Assembly (NCBI GenBank): GCA_029204225.1
Contig: CM055092.1
Coordinates: 24,625,207-24,689,206, forward strand
Direction of reading: 5' to 3'
DNA: 64,000 nucleotides
Source of the DNA: Diphasiastrum complanatum
Taxonomy: Eukaryota; Streptophyta; Lycopodiopsida; Lycopodiales; Lycopodiaceae
How positions within the stretch are numbered: position 1 is the stretch's first letter; each line of letters begins with the position of its first letter. The notes under the pieces were generated by a model. The model saw nothing but the letters and a program-made list of their open reading frames with translations, ran no database searches and had not been told where the DNA came from. The position numbers were made by a program, and so were the translations under genes. Shown one piece after another: positions 21,944 to 33,166 of the stretch.

Positions 21944-23250
21944 AGATCATACGATAGACATTATCCCTAGAAGTTCCATACCCAATAGGCCTCCCTATAG
22001 GGTAAGCCATTCTGAACAAGAATAAATTTCTAAACAAATTAATGATTTGTTAGAGAAAGGTCTTATAAAACCCAGTAACTCCCCCTGTTGCTCTCTTGTG
22101 CTTTTGGTACAAAAGAAAGATGGGAGTTTTAGGATGTGTGTGCACTATCGTGCTTTAAACAAGATTACAGCTAAGAACCGTTTTCCTATTCCAAGAATAG
22201 ATGACATTATAGATAGGATAAATGGATCTTGTATCTTTAGTAGAATGGATTTGACAAGTGGATACCACCAGATCAGAGTAGCACCCAAAGATGTCCATAA
22301 AACTGCTTTCAGATTTAACTCTGGCCTTTATGAACTTGTAGTGGTACCTTTTGGTCTTACTAATGCTCCCGCAACATTCAATAGAATGATGGAACGAATC
22401 TTTTGACCTCATAAACGTTTTGTAGGAACATTCTTTGATGATATCTTAGTCTTCAGTGCAAATGAAGAAGAACATAAAAGACATCTAGATATCGTCTTTA
22501 GAACTCTACAAGAAAACTCACTTCTCATAAAAGGTAAGAAAACAAATTCTTTCTAGAAAAGATACACTTTCTAGGACATATGATTTCAAAGGAAGGAATC
22601 CAAATGGACCCTTCAAAGATTAAAGTCATACAAGACTGGCCTAGACCAAGAAATATTCATGAATTTTGGTCTTTCCTAGGCTTATGTTCCTATTATAGAA
22701 AATTTATTCGCCATTTTGCTCATATAGCCTCACCACTACATGAACTCATTAAGAAGAGAGTAAAATTTTATTGGTATAAGAAAGAGCAAAATGCCTTTGA
22801 TAATTTGAAGCATGCACTTACCACTGGACCTGTTCTTATCATTCCTGACCTTTGTAAAGCTTTCTTTGTGGAAGTGAATGCAAGTTTAGACTGTATTGGG
22901 GCAGTCTTAAACCAAGAAGGTCATGTTGTAGCCTTTGAAAGCAGACGACTTCAAGGGGCAGAAGTACAGTATGACATTTATGAAAAAGAACTTTTGGCCA
23001 TTATTCATGCCCTTAAGTTATGGAAGCACTATCTACTAGGAAATGATTTCCTAGTTAAAACAGATCATCAAAGCCTTAGGTACTTTCTCACCCAGCAACT
23101 AATTCGAGAAAAACATCTAAAATGGGCTAACTACCTTAGCACTTTCCATTTTTAGCTACTTCATCACCCAGAAAAGGACAATAAGGTCGCCGATGCATTA
23201 TCAAGAATCCCCAAGGTCAACCATATTTCTCTAGCATATCATGAAGATTT
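21944..23250 (+). pseudogene. Gypsy H reverse transcriptase and RNase H
   Basis: RT motifs: LIKPSNSPCCSLVLLVQKKD, FRMCVHYRALNKIT, FSRMDLTSGYHQIRV, LYELVVVPFGLTNAPATFN. A TGA follows FNRMMERIF, then FFDDILVF stands at the catalytic YVDD position. RNase H motifs: FFVEVNASLDCIGAVL, YEKELLAIIHALKLWKHYL, KTDHQSLRYFL, then a TAG at about 23,153 before KVADALSRI. Stops and a frameshift near 22,540 make it inactive. Confidence 0.88.
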
Positions 23251-24450
23251 CCTTCCTATGAAAAGTATGTATGCTAGTGATTCCGACATCCAGCATATCT
23301 TTGAAATATTTGAAAGAATTCAAAGTCATAAAGACTATGTTTTGAAAGAAGGATGTTTATTCAAAGAGGATAAGCTATGTATTCCTATAGCATTTAGAAC
23401 CAAGATCCTTCAAGAAACCCATAGTCCTCCCTATGCATGACATAGAGGAATTAACTCTGGAATCTCTGAAAAGGTTCTTTTACTGGCCTACCATGCATCA
23501 AGACACAAGGCATTACATAAATGCATGTCTAATCTGTCAACACAATAAAGATGAGCGAGGATTAAAAACTCCAGGGTTACTTCATCCCTTGCCTATTCCT
23601 GAAGCACCCTGGGAACATATTACCATGGACTTTATCTCTGGGTTCCCTAAAACCAAAAATGGAAATGAGATGATATGGACTATCATTGCTATATTTAGCA
23701 AACAGGCTCATTTTATTCCCTGTAAGAAAACACTTAAAGGACCCGCAACTGCTCATTTGTTTATTCGTCACATCTTTAGGTTGCATGGACTACCCAAAAG
23801 TATAGTGTCGGATCGGGATACAAGATTTACTAGCAACTTTTGGAGACCCATTTTTGATAAGCTGGGGACAACCCTTAAATTCTCTTCTTCCTTTCACCCC
23901 TAGACTGATGGTCAAAGTGAAAGTACTAATCGAGCCATCATAGATTTGTTGAGAAATTATGTCAGTGATCAGAAGACTTAATGGGAACACTATCTTCCTA
24001 TTCTAGAATTTGCTTACATTAACACCGTTCATTCTTCTACAGGTAAAGCAGCTTTTGAAGTAATGTATGGAAAACCAATTGTGCCTCTTGTATTAAGGAC
24101 TAAAGAAAAGATATTTGCCTCAAATGAATTTGTGCAAGATTATCAAGACACCTTTTCAAAGGTTCAACAATCCATTGCAAATGCAGAACAGAAATAGTAG
24201 AAAAGTGCAAATATGCGTGGAGGGCAATCAAGTACGATGAAGGAGAACTAGTTCTCCTAAAATCTGAAAAGAAAAGACTTAGGAAAAAGAAGGGCAGCAT
24301 GAAAGTCTACCCAAAACTAGCCCAAAAGTATTATGGACCTTTTAAAGTCAAGAAAGTAATCAATGAAGTTACATGTGAGCTTGACTTACCTATTACTTGG
24401 AAAATCCATAACAAATTCTATGTAAGCTTGCTCAAAAAATTCAATGGTCC
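23251..24450 (+). pseudogene. Gypsy H integrase
   Basis: The zinc-finger region is broken by a frameshift near 23,435 (YINACLICQHNK remains). The core shows ITMDFISGFPKTKNG, IVSDRDTRFTSNFW and TDGQSESTNRAI, with the D, D and E positions present but a TAG at about 23,902 between them. FAYINTVHSSTGKAAFEVMYG follows. KYYGPFKVKKVINEVTCELD marks the C-terminal domain. Confidence 0.85.
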
Positions 24451-24489
24451 GGAACCATAAGGATTTTCAGATTCCAAACCACCAGAAAT

Positions 24490-24690
24490 TCAAGGAACTG
24501 AAAAAATCCTTCAACCTGAGCAAATATTGATGCACAAGATGAGAACTGGAAGAAAAGGGATAACTTCTACATTATACCTCCTCAAATTTAAGAACTATCC
24601 TACTACGGATGCAAGACGGATGGAAGAAGAATTCTTCCAAGAGTATCCAGAAATTTTAAATGTTTATTTGAGAAATGTCCGTTGAGGACA
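24490..24690 (+). pseudogene. Chromodomain at the C-terminus of Gypsy H
   Basis: EKILQPEQILMHKM, LYLLKFKNYPTTDARRMEEE and FFQEYPEIL resemble the three-strand and helix layout of a chromodomain fused to integrase, the mark of the chromovirus branch, which targets insertion to chromatin marks. One stop precedes it. Confidence 0.65.
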
Positions 24691-24712
24691 ATGCTTAATG
24701 CGTCAGAGGGAA

Positions 24713-25610
24713 TGTAAAATTGTATAGACCAAATTGACCAAGAAATAAAGGCTATCGAGTCTTCCATTCTTTTTGTATGAAACGTATTTTGAGTATTAGA
24801 GCTTATTACTCTAACTGATGAATTATGAGTGCAAGTATCATTACTTGAAGACAAGAAATGAAACTGTAGAGCAATGCTAACAATGTGATATGCAGGTTCA
24901 AGAAATATAATCTAGTGATGAACCATTTGATGGTATGGCTTCTAACCTTTTCCTTAGAGTACCTGAAGAAAGAATTCAAAGAAGCTTCTTAAAGCTTAAA
25001 AACGGTACCTGAAGAAGGCTCACTCGAGTCTATAAAGAAGGCTCACTCAAGTCTATAAAGACTGGGAGAAGAAACCAAAGGACTAATCACCCTTTGTGTC
25101 ACACTCCACTATGATTGGGGATGGGCAACCAATAGAAAAAAAAGCCTAGGAACTGATGAAAATTATGCAAGGTAAGATGGACATATGCAAAGCCTTTTTT
25201 ATGACATGAAAAACACTTGGGTGGATCCCAATGTTGTACACAAAGAAATATTCAACTTAAAAGTGACTAACATTGAATGTTAGGCTACCTACCTTTTATC
25301 CTTATCAATATAAATCTTGAGATGAAACGCACAATATTGCACGTGTCAACACTGCCTTTGAGATCCATAATTTGTAAACTTCTGGTTGATGTAAAGATCT
25401 AAGAATCCATCTTCCCAGAACCACTCTATATGTAATTGGCCTTGGGCCAATTGATCTTGCATAATTTTAAAAGAAAAATCCTTCGCGGGGGGGGGGGGGG
25501 GGGGTCCCCATCTTAACTCCTCAGCAAGTCTCTTGAATGAATGACTTTGTGATTGAATGTTAAAGCTCTTCCCTATGTTTTTGAGTTCTTTTTCAAGTTC
25601 TATTTAACAG
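24713..25610 (+). repeat. Probable 3' LTR of Gypsy H
   Basis: Begins TGTAAAATTG after a short purine stretch (CAGAGGGAA). A TATA-like AATATAAATC is at about 25,307. The right edge is uncertain because no partner LTR is present; the TTAACA near 25,609 is one candidate. Confidence 0.35.
25487..25504. repeat. Poly-G run of 18
   Basis: Eighteen consecutive G on the plus strand in otherwise AT-rich sequence, within the probable Gypsy LTR. The length may not be reliable because homopolymers are prone to sequencing error. Confidence 0.9.
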
Positions 25611-26025
25611 TGTTTTGATGACTCGTTCTTTGTTTTAAGTCACAACTTCTAATGTCAGGACTTTAGAAATAGTAGACCTTCACTTCAAGTTCACATGGTA
25701 CAGGAGGGTATAGGGTTCTGGAGCTATCCTACCTGATATGCTATGGATCATGGGTGAGTTGTTCACCACAATAGTGGATCTAGTGCATTTGCTTTGGCTT
25801 GGATGCTATGATGGATGTTGTGGGGAGATAGGCTCCTTGGTGGGAGGCCTATATACTGGTCAAATCAGAGTTGGCAACGTCAAGTATGGGAAGTTGAGCC
25901 TGCATGAGATGTAGGAGAGGCAAATCATCATCAATATCTCTGGGAGATGGGTGAGCTACTTAGGTATAGCCTATGGTGAGGTTTGTCTACATTCATTCAT
26001 TGAGTCCTTGGAAATGGATGGGGAT
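25611..26025. other. No recognised gene
   Basis: Less AT-rich sequence between Gypsy H and the start of the duplicated block. No convincing ORF or homologous partner in the window. Confidence 0.5.
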
Positions 26026-27010
26026 TAGCTTTCAGGACTTATTGGACAGTTGGATATGCTTGGACGTGAGAGCATCTTGGTACAGGTGCAGGCCATAGTT
26101 GAGGACCTGATTTGGTGACCAGTGGTGTAGTAGTGGATCTACAGGTGGCACAGGTGTTGGTACGATAGGATACCACTTATGGGTAGGCATTGGTCATGTA
26201 TTTGACACTTTATCATTCGTGTTGGTTTGCGTGAGTGTGTGTGGGCTTGCATGTTGCCTTGTCATGAGAGTTTAGATCTAAGTCGGAGTTTTATGTGGTT
26301 GTGCATTTGCTACAGTAAAACAAAGTAGTCATTTATGCTGATTGACTTGTCATTGTCTACTAGCTATCTATCTGGTGAGGTTAAAATCTTATGGTGGCAG
26401 TAAGATTTCCTCAGGTTGAGCCTCAACTGCGCATTTATGTCAGGTTTACAAGTTTGTACTTGTAAGTGTCTAATAGGATGTCATCCTAGATAGATGGAGG
26501 ATGTAAGTCTCATGGTGGCATTGGGATTTCCTCAGTTTGAGCCATGTCACTCATGTGGTCCACTTGTGGTCAAGTTGGATTGGGGACGAGTCAGTTGGTC
26601 GAGAGTATGGTGGTAGACTCTCTGTATGAGCATTGTGGTTGCATGATACTTTGTGAGTCAAACCTGGTGGTTTGTATATGTTATTATGTAGTGGTGATAA
26701 ATATTCAAAATTTCCTTTGGCCTTGTTATGAATAGATAATTTCCATGGTTTTGTGGCTACTAAAAATGTTTTTAATTCTCCTTTTCTACAGACAGCTTTT
26801 GCTTTCAGAGCAAATCTTCAGGTGATGCGAAGTGAATCGTTATCACTAAAGGTGGTGATGATACGTACAACACTATGCTTTTTATCTCCAGATTTATAGA
26901 AAGCAAGATGTCATTAATAGTTGCTAAAATCCAATCGTTCTTTGTTTCCAATACGACAAATTTTTTTCCATCTCCTTAACAATGTGCTGAAAATTCATAT
27001 GTTTTCTTAG

Positions 27011-27115
27011 CTACATCCAACAAAGCAGTAATAGTACAAGAATAACACAAACACGCTTATAGGGACCTATTTGGACCAGTACAAGATGTTGAGAATGTTA
27101 TTCCAACCACTAGAA
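27011..27115 (+). pseudogene. AP2-like unit 0, penultimate exon (5' part), copy 1
   Basis: After a TTAG acceptor at 27,007-27,010 the frame reads TSNKAVIVQE, stop, HKHAYRDLFGPVQDVEN, VIPTTR, and is then cut by element E. The rest of the exon is at 31,785-31,840 in inverted orientation. The same exon occurs at 57,988-58,150 and 43,117-43,280. The protein family of this exon is not recognised. Confidence 0.5.
27111..27115. other. Target site duplication of element E (left)
   Basis: TAGAA next to the left LTR. Its partner is at 31,841-31,845, read as TTCTA because that end is inverted. The empty site at 58,080-58,100 reads ACTACTAGAAAAATCAAG, with a single TAGAA. Confidence 0.85.
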
Positions 27116-27360
27116 AGTTAAGAAAACACAATTGAAAGCACCCGACCGGATCAATCACCACAGCACAACTTCCAGTGCAACAAGAATACATAATTACTCT
27201 CTTCAAACAGTATATTCCAGAACTAAAAAAAAAGATGAGTTCCTTAAAAACACTCAAAGGGCTCGTAAAAGAAAGATGGCCCGATAACTCTAGAACTAAG
27301 CACACATGGTGCCGTCGAAATAGGAAAGCACTGTATAAGTCAATCATTGCTATTTTAACT
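27116..27360 (-). repeat. 3' LTR of element E
   Basis: Short LTR (245 bp), inverse of 31,846-32,097. The ends are AGTTAA and TTAACT, not the usual TG...CA. A polypurine tract adjoins at 27,361. Confidence 0.85.
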
Positions 27361-27369
27361 CTCTCCCTC
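27361..27369 (-). other. Polypurine tract of element E
   Basis: GAGGGAGAG on the minus strand directly before the 3' LTR, about 80 bp after the pol stop codon. Confidence 0.7.
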
Positions 27370-27451
27370 AATGATCAACGTCACTTTTCATTTTAGAGTA
27401 TACTCTATTCATGGAACATACCTCCATGATAGCATTACAAGTAAAAGCTTT

Positions 27452-28917
27452 TTACATAACTTGGTCTAAGCCAAGTTTAGCTCTAAAAGTTTCAAACTTT
27501 TCTTTACTTAAAGCTTTTGTAAATATATCAGCAACTTGTAACAACGTAGAACAATGTACAATACCAATGTCTTTAGATTGTAATTTTTCACGCACAAAGT
27601 GATATTTTACTTGAATATGTTTTGTCCTTGCATGAAAGATTGGATTTTTAGCCAATTGTATTCCGCTTTGACTGTCACAAAAAATAATAGTGGGATTTTC
27701 CTGCTTCATGCCAATCTCACATAACAACTTACGTAGCCAAATAGCTTCCTGGGTAGCAAAACTCAATGCTTTATATTCGGCTTCTGTGGAAGAAAGAGAA
27801 ATAGTATCTTGCTTCTTGCTAGACCATGAAAAATAGCCGCTACCAAAATTGAAGGTATAACCTGTTGTTGACTTTCTATCATCTATACTTCTAGCCCAAT
27901 CAGCGTCAACATAACCTTGCAACTTAGGTAAAACACTTTGTCTTTTGTAGACTAGACCAAGGTTCAGTGTACCTTTTACATATCTCAAAGTCCTTTTTGC
28001 AGCTTTCCAATGGTTCAAAGTGGGTGATGACATGAATTGGCTAATCAAACTTATAGCGTAGCAGATATCAGGACGTGTAGTTGTAAGATATATTAAACTT
28101 CCAACTAGCTGACAAAATAGTGTAGTATCAACATGTGCACTATCATCAATACGAGATAATTTCTTACCAGCTTCGCAAGGGGTGATGAAAGGTTTGCACT
28201 CTGTCATGTGAAATCTCTCCAATATCTTGCCTACATACTTGTTTTGACATAACCTAATATCACTGCTAGTTTGCCATACTTCAACACCCAATCAATAGTG
28301 CATAAGATCTAAATCTGTCATCTCAAATTGTTTGCACAAGTTGGCTTTGATAGAACAAGTAAGGTTGTCATCATTGCCAGTGATAATGATATCAACGTAA
28401 AGTACAATCAAGGCAATGCTATCATCATTTATAAGAACATAAAGATTTGGATCTGAATTTGTTCTTACAAATCCATGTGAAAGAAAGTAACTGTCAATGC
28501 GTCCATACCATGCGCGTGGCACTTGTTTAAGGCCATAAAGTGCTTTGCATAGTTACATACTTTCTGTTCTTGCCCTTTTGCCATGAAGCCCTGCAGTTGG
28601 ACCATGTAAACTTCTTCTGAGTCACCATTCAAAAAGGCAGACTTCACATCCATTTGATGGATTTTCCACCCAAAATGAGATGCTAAGGCAATGATAAGGC
28701 ATAGAGTAGTCCACTTAGCCACTGGAGCAAATGTTTCTTCATAGTCAATTCCTTTGCTTTTCTCATAACCCTTCACTACTAGGTGTGCCTTATACTTTGC
28801 TATTGTGCCATCCGCATGAAACTTTGTTCTAAACACTCATTTGTTATCAATGGGTTTCTTTCCAAGTGGTAGATCAACTAACTCCCATGTGTCATGTCTT
28901 TGGATGGATTCTATCTC
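27452..28917 (-). pseudogene. Element E reverse transcriptase and RNase H
   Basis: RT pieces in three frames: YKAHLVVKGYEKSKGIDYEE and QMDVKSAFLNGDSEEVYM (28,465-28,836), then LYVDIIITGNDDN (28,292-28,522), where catalytic YVDD reads YVDI. The RNase H frame 27,452-28,291 is open over 279 codons, with LTTTRPDICYAISLIS, GYVDADWARSIDDRKSTTGY, ISLSSTEAEYKALS, IIFCDSQSGIQLA and VADIFTKAL, ending in a normal copia C-terminus. RT is dead; RNase H residues look intact. Confidence 0.9.
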
Positions 28918-30220
28918 TTATTTCATTGCCCTTTGCCACTCTTTGTGATCTTTTGTCTCATCAAAGGTTGATGGCTCTCGACACTTCAAAATGTCAGTCA
29001 TTAGAGCATAGTTCACATGATAACGATCGGGAGACTTCCTTTCCCATGTTGATCTTCTCACTTCACTTTGTGTGCTAGATCCTGTTTGATTTAGCTTTGC
29101 ATCCTTCATGATCTTTTCATACCATTTTGATATCTTAGATTCAGGTGATACACTACGTGGAGAGTACGTATTCCAAGGAGTGTCCAAGTAATGTCTCTTA
29201 CTTCCAACTGGTTTCTCCTTCATTGCTCCTATTGGCAAGTACCTCCCCTTAGGCTCTTGAATAGGTGGTGTTCTTTCATATTCACCCTCTCGACTTTCGT
29301 CCTCATGTGCACCATTTTGTGGAGCATCTTCATCATTTTCTTCCTCCAAAATTGTGGGAAGTCTCTTGATGCTTTCACCTTTTGCATGGTCTTCATCTTC
29401 ATACCTATGCGTTTCATCAAAGATCACATCTTCGCTAATGTGAATCTTGTTCATTACATGATCAAAACACCTGTAAGCTTTTGTTCTTTCATCATAACCA
29501 ACGAAGATACACTTGATTGCTTTGGCATCAAGTTTCTTTTGCTCCTCCTTTGGCACATGTACATAGGCCTTACATCCAATGACACGAAATTTGTCGATTT
29601 TTGGCTTTATTCCAGTAAATGCTTCTTCAGGAGTCACATTTGGAACCGCAATTGTAGGGCTCCTGTTTTGCAAGAACATTGCCGCACTGCACGCTTCCGA
29701 CCAAAGTGAATCGGTCAAGCCCACTTGCTTCATCATGGAGTGTGCACTCTCCATAATAGTTCTGTTTTTTCGTTCAGCTATTACTATGCGGCGTGTGTGA
29801 CTATGTGAATTGTCTTTTAATGCCATGTTCTTTGCAAAAGTCTTCAAAATCATCAAATTTATATTCACCCCCTCTATCAGATCTTAGCACTTTTATGCGT
29901 GCCTCTAGTTGGTTCTCTACCATAGTTTTGAACTCCTTGAAACGAGCAAAAGCATCAGATTTCTTTTTCAAGAAATAAATCCATGTCCTTCTCGAGTAAT
30001 CATCTATGAAAGTCATAAAATAATATGCTTTCCCCAATGACATGGTCTTCATTGGACCACATAGGTCACTGTGAACTAGTTTTAGCGGTTTCTTAGCTCT
30101 TGCAGCTCCACGTTTCTTGAATGTCTCTCTGTGATGCTTTTCCATGATGCATCCTTTTCCATTAGCTTTGCCATCAATCTCAAGCTCCCATAGTTCAAAT
30201 GACCAAGTCTTCTGTGCCAT
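28918..30220 (-). pseudogene. Element E integrase
   Basis: Core frame 29,801-30,220: LVHSDLCGPMKTMSLG, FIDDYSRRTWIYFLKKKSDA, VLRSDRGGEYKFDDF. After a frameshift near 29,830, 28,918-29,868 gives ERKNRTIMESA, FLQNRSPTIAV, VIGCKAYVHVPKE, KCIFVGYDERTKAYRCFD and HISEDVIFDE. The acidic linker follows. First and second catalytic Asp present; the Glu region is disrupted by the frameshift. Confidence 0.9.
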
Positions 30221-31533
30221 AACTTGGATTGAGATGATGTTGAGATGGCCAAACCATATTCACCTGGTTTTGTAGCGTCCAATTTATAAAGGCCACAGTT
30301 ACTATCTCTATAACCCTTTGCCACCACTTTGTGATTATGGTTCGTATCCTTAATAAGGCATCCATCCTTGACAAATTCAACTTTAAGATGTTGATTTGCC
30401 ATTACACCAACAGAAAGCAAACTCTTTTTGAGTCCAGGAACATAAAATACATTAGGGATATTTTTAATTTTGCCATCAGGAAATTGCACAGGTACATTGC
30501 CCACACCCTGTATCTGGCATTCCTCTCCATTGGCTTGAGTGACCTTATCCCCATCATGGATTGGTGAGAACTTTTCAAACCAATCACGTTTTTCGGTCAT
30601 ATGCCTTGTGGCGCCTGAATCTATGAACCATCTGGCACCATCATCAACTTGGGATGAGAATGTCGATGAGAAAACACTTGTCTCGTCATCTTCTCCATCA
30701 TCTTCGGCAATGTTTCCTTGTTGAGTCACTTTTCCTGCCTTTATGTCTGCTTTCTTCTTATAACACTCGCGTGCCCAATGGCCCGGTTTGTGGCAATAGT
30801 AACATTTTTCTTTCTTCTTCTTTTTTTCTTTTGAAGATGATTCTCCTTCGTCATCATCATCCTTGGATTTCTTAGGAATCATTTTCCATCCTTTCTGCTT
30901 GCCTTTAGCAAGCAAGGCTTGATCCTCCTGTGGAGTTTGTCTTGACTTCACCACTTCACGACGCTGCTCTTCTTGCAACATGATTCTGTGGAAGTCTTCA
31001 AAAGTAGGCAGCCTCTCCCTCGAAGCAATGCCGCTCACAAACATCTGTAGCCCTTCCGAGACACCGCTAATTGTGGTATGTACCAATTCAATATCTCTGA
31101 TTAGTTCTCCAATTGCCACAAGTTGATCTCTTAGCTCCTTTATCCTGGTGAAGAAGGATCCCACTGATTCATTTTCTTCCATCCTTACTGTGTTCAATCT
31201 CGACTTCAAGAACATGGCTCGAGCTAGATTGCAAGTTTGAAATTGCATTCTAAGAGCTTCCCAAACTCCCCTAGCTATTGTGGCATCACTTATGTGAGTG
31301 ATCACATGGTCTTTCACTGAAAGATTGATCAAGGATAATGCTCTCTATGACTTTTTATCAAAGGCCCTTATGTCACCTGGAGTGGTATTTGGTCAGACTT
31401 CAATACTTGCCACAATTTCCCACAACTCTTTTTCCATCAAAATGCTCTTCATTTTGAATTTCCAGATGTTGTAGTTAGAAGCCCCATCAAGTTTGCTTGC
31501 ATCACTTAAAATGGCCTCATGGATGTTTGCCAT
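30082..31533 (-). pseudogene. Element E gag and protease
   Basis: The ATG at 31,533 gives MANIHEAILSDASKLDG, NYNIWKFKMKSILM, then two stops before the open frame at 30,082-31,332. It contains the gag core (ARAMFLKSRLNTVRMEE), zinc knuckle CYYCHKPGHWAREC, protease WFIDSGATRHMTE (intact DSGA) and the integrase-proximal HRRLGHLNYGSL. A different copia lineage from A, C and D. Confidence 0.9.
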
Positions 31534-31688
31534 CTCCGAACTGCTTAAAACTTCACCTACAGGCTATAAAGTGTATGCTAGAGCCAACCGCGATGTCAAA
31601 AATCGATAATAATGACCTGCAATTTTTAGCTTACCATGCCACCCGCCGCTCTTTCGCCAAATTGAAAGCAAAACTGGCATCGTTTTCC
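31534..31688 (-). other. Element E leader, part left next to gag
   Basis: Upstream of the gag ATG. It ends at the inversion breakpoint at about 31,688, where host DNA follows in reverse. Confidence 0.65.
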
Positions 31689-31845
31689 AAACATGATTAC
31701 AGTTTAAAGAGGATGGATTGAAGTGGCTAATATCTTAAAAAACAACACTCTTAGGCTAGAAGGGATTTTCAAAATTCTCACCATCTCCAGCTCTTCCAAG
31801 AGAATATGTACAAGTGCGAGTAGAAAGGGAAACTTGATTTTTCTA
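31689..31845 (-). repeat. Host flank of element E in inverted orientation
   Basis: Reverse complement of the sequence that follows the empty E site at 58,090-58,245 (end of the penultimate exon, donor, start of the intron). It includes the right-hand TSD of E (31,841-31,845). Confidence 0.88.
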
Positions 31846-32097
31846 AGTTAAAAATAGCAATGATCGACTTATACAGTGCTTTCCTATTTCGACAGCACCA
31901 CGTGTGCTTAGTTCTAGAGTTATCGGGCCATCTTTCTTCTACAAGCCCTTTGAGTGTTTTTAAGGAACTCATCTTTGTACTTACTTGTAGTTCTGGAATA
32001 TACAGTTTGAAGAAAAAAATTCTATATTCTTGTTGCACTTGACGTTGTGCTATGGTGATTGATCCAGTCGAGTGCTTTCAATTGTGTTTTATTAACT
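31846..32097 (+). repeat. 5' LTR of element E, inverted relative to the rest of E
   Basis: This 252-bp LTR begins AGTTAA and ends TTAACT. It is followed by the PBS at 32,098 and is the reverse complement of 27,116-27,360 with scattered differences. Confidence 0.88.
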
Positions 32098-32109
32098 TGG
32101 TATCAGAGC
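32098..32109 (+). other. Primer binding site of element E
   Basis: TGGTATCAGAGC directly after the LTR, initiator-Met tRNA type. Confidence 0.88.
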
Positions 32110-33166
32110 CCTTGGTGGCTGGAATCACCAGACAAGAGTAGAGAGCTGCGAATTCACGATGGTTTGTTGCCAAGGAAGCACAAAATCGAGTCTGTGGAGA
32201 TTCGTGGAACGTCTCAAAACTGTAAAAAGGATTCAGAGACAGGGAATTGTTGGTTGAATCAAAAAGCAAGCAAGTTTGAGGCTGAAAAATTCTTCTGGAG
32301 GGTTGCTTGGCATTTGTGATTGGTTTGAATCCAATCGAATACCGTTTGAAGAGCGGTTTGGAGCATAAGATAATTTACAGTAGGACGACCTCAGTCAGCT
32401 AGGAGCTGCAAAGGAAAGCTCGGGGAAAGCCTGAGTAATTCTCAGTATATTCTTCTCTTCAAAATTGCTAGGATTTCAAGAGACAAAATCAGAGATATCT
32501 CCTTGTAGGAGGACATTTTCAAAGCTGTGAAAGTAGGAAGGCCGCGACTGGCTGTGGAGGAGGAAGGCAACTAGTGCGATTAATGAGGAGCTGCCATAGC
32601 CCGTGAAGGAGTGAGAAAACTCCATCGTTGGTAGAGAGAGAAGGAGGAGAGGTCGCGAGAGCTGTCGCGCGCTCAGTCGTGATCACCAGCTAGTGGCCCG
32701 AAGTGTTCAGTACTTCGAGGGCCTTTGATCAACGCACAAACGCGTTGACAATCGTCTGATCTTTATTCATACAGATCAACGATGGTCATTTCACAATGGG
32801 TGGGTCGTTGGATCTAAAGGATCCGTTGGATTGAAGTGAAAAAGTCTGAAGGGGTCTAAAGTGCAAAGTGCATTGCAACTTCATTAAAAATCTTCAAACT
32901 GAAAAAATTGTTGGGTCCCAAGTCTTTGAAGAGTGAAATTTCTTCAAACTGAAGAAACAGTTCAAAAACCCAAATTGCCCTTATTTTCACCTCCTTTAGC
33001 CTATTTTGACCAAACGAAAGGCTATAGCCTCCAAACGAAGGGCACCCTGACTGTACCTGCAAGTACGGTACACCAAAACATAGTAATTGTCGTGGAGAAA
33101 GTGTTCGAAGTGTGTCAAAAGTGATTACACCATTCTACTGGGCAAGAAGCTGGGAGTTGGTGACGT
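32110..33166 (+). other. Leader of element E, inverted part
   Basis: About 1.06 kb of untranslated leader, GC-richer than its surroundings. It ends at the second inversion breakpoint, where host sequence GGCCATATATGACTAG resumes at about 33,167. No ORF is supported. Confidence 0.65.

Larger units (their letters stand above)
21371..25610 (+). mobile_element. Decayed Gypsy (chromovirus-like) element H, 5'-truncated
   Basis: Ty3/gypsy order protease, RT, RNase H, integrase, chromodomain, then a probable 3' LTR at 24,713. Gag and 5' LTR are missing; the left end joins copia debris. At least four in-frame stops and several frameshifts. Confidence 0.85.
26026..27115 (+). repeat. Segmental duplication copy 1, left part (pairs with 57,027-58,092)
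   Basis: Matches 57,027-58,092 with scattered substitutions and short indels. The first 700 bp is unrecognised; a 63-codon frame (26,544-26,735) is nearly the same in both copies but has no known domain. From about 26,790 the sequence corresponds to the 3' exons of the AP2-like unit. The match continues, after the insertion of E, at 31,689-31,845 (inverted) and 33,167. Confidence 0.85.
27116..33166 (-). mobile_element. Copia element E with an inverted 5' end
   Basis: Minus-strand copia: 3' LTR (27,116-27,360), RNase H, RT, integrase, protease and gag up to the ATG at 31,533. Then, instead of leader, PBS and 5' LTR, there is first a piece of flanking host DNA in reverse (31,689-31,845), then the 5' LTR (31,846-32,097), PBS and leader, all plus-oriented. 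One inversion of about 31,689-33,166 restores a normal element flanked by TAGAA. Coding regions carry many frameshifts and stops. Confidence 0.9.

Noticed and set aside
26544-26735. 63-codon frame conserved in both duplication copies (also 57,509-57,700)
   Set aside because: Conservation is explained by the recent duplication; no domain, start context or splice evidence.
32059-32319. 86-codon frame over the LTR/leader junction of element E
   Set aside because: Crosses the PBS and has no gag similarity; the real gag start is at 31,533 on the other strand.
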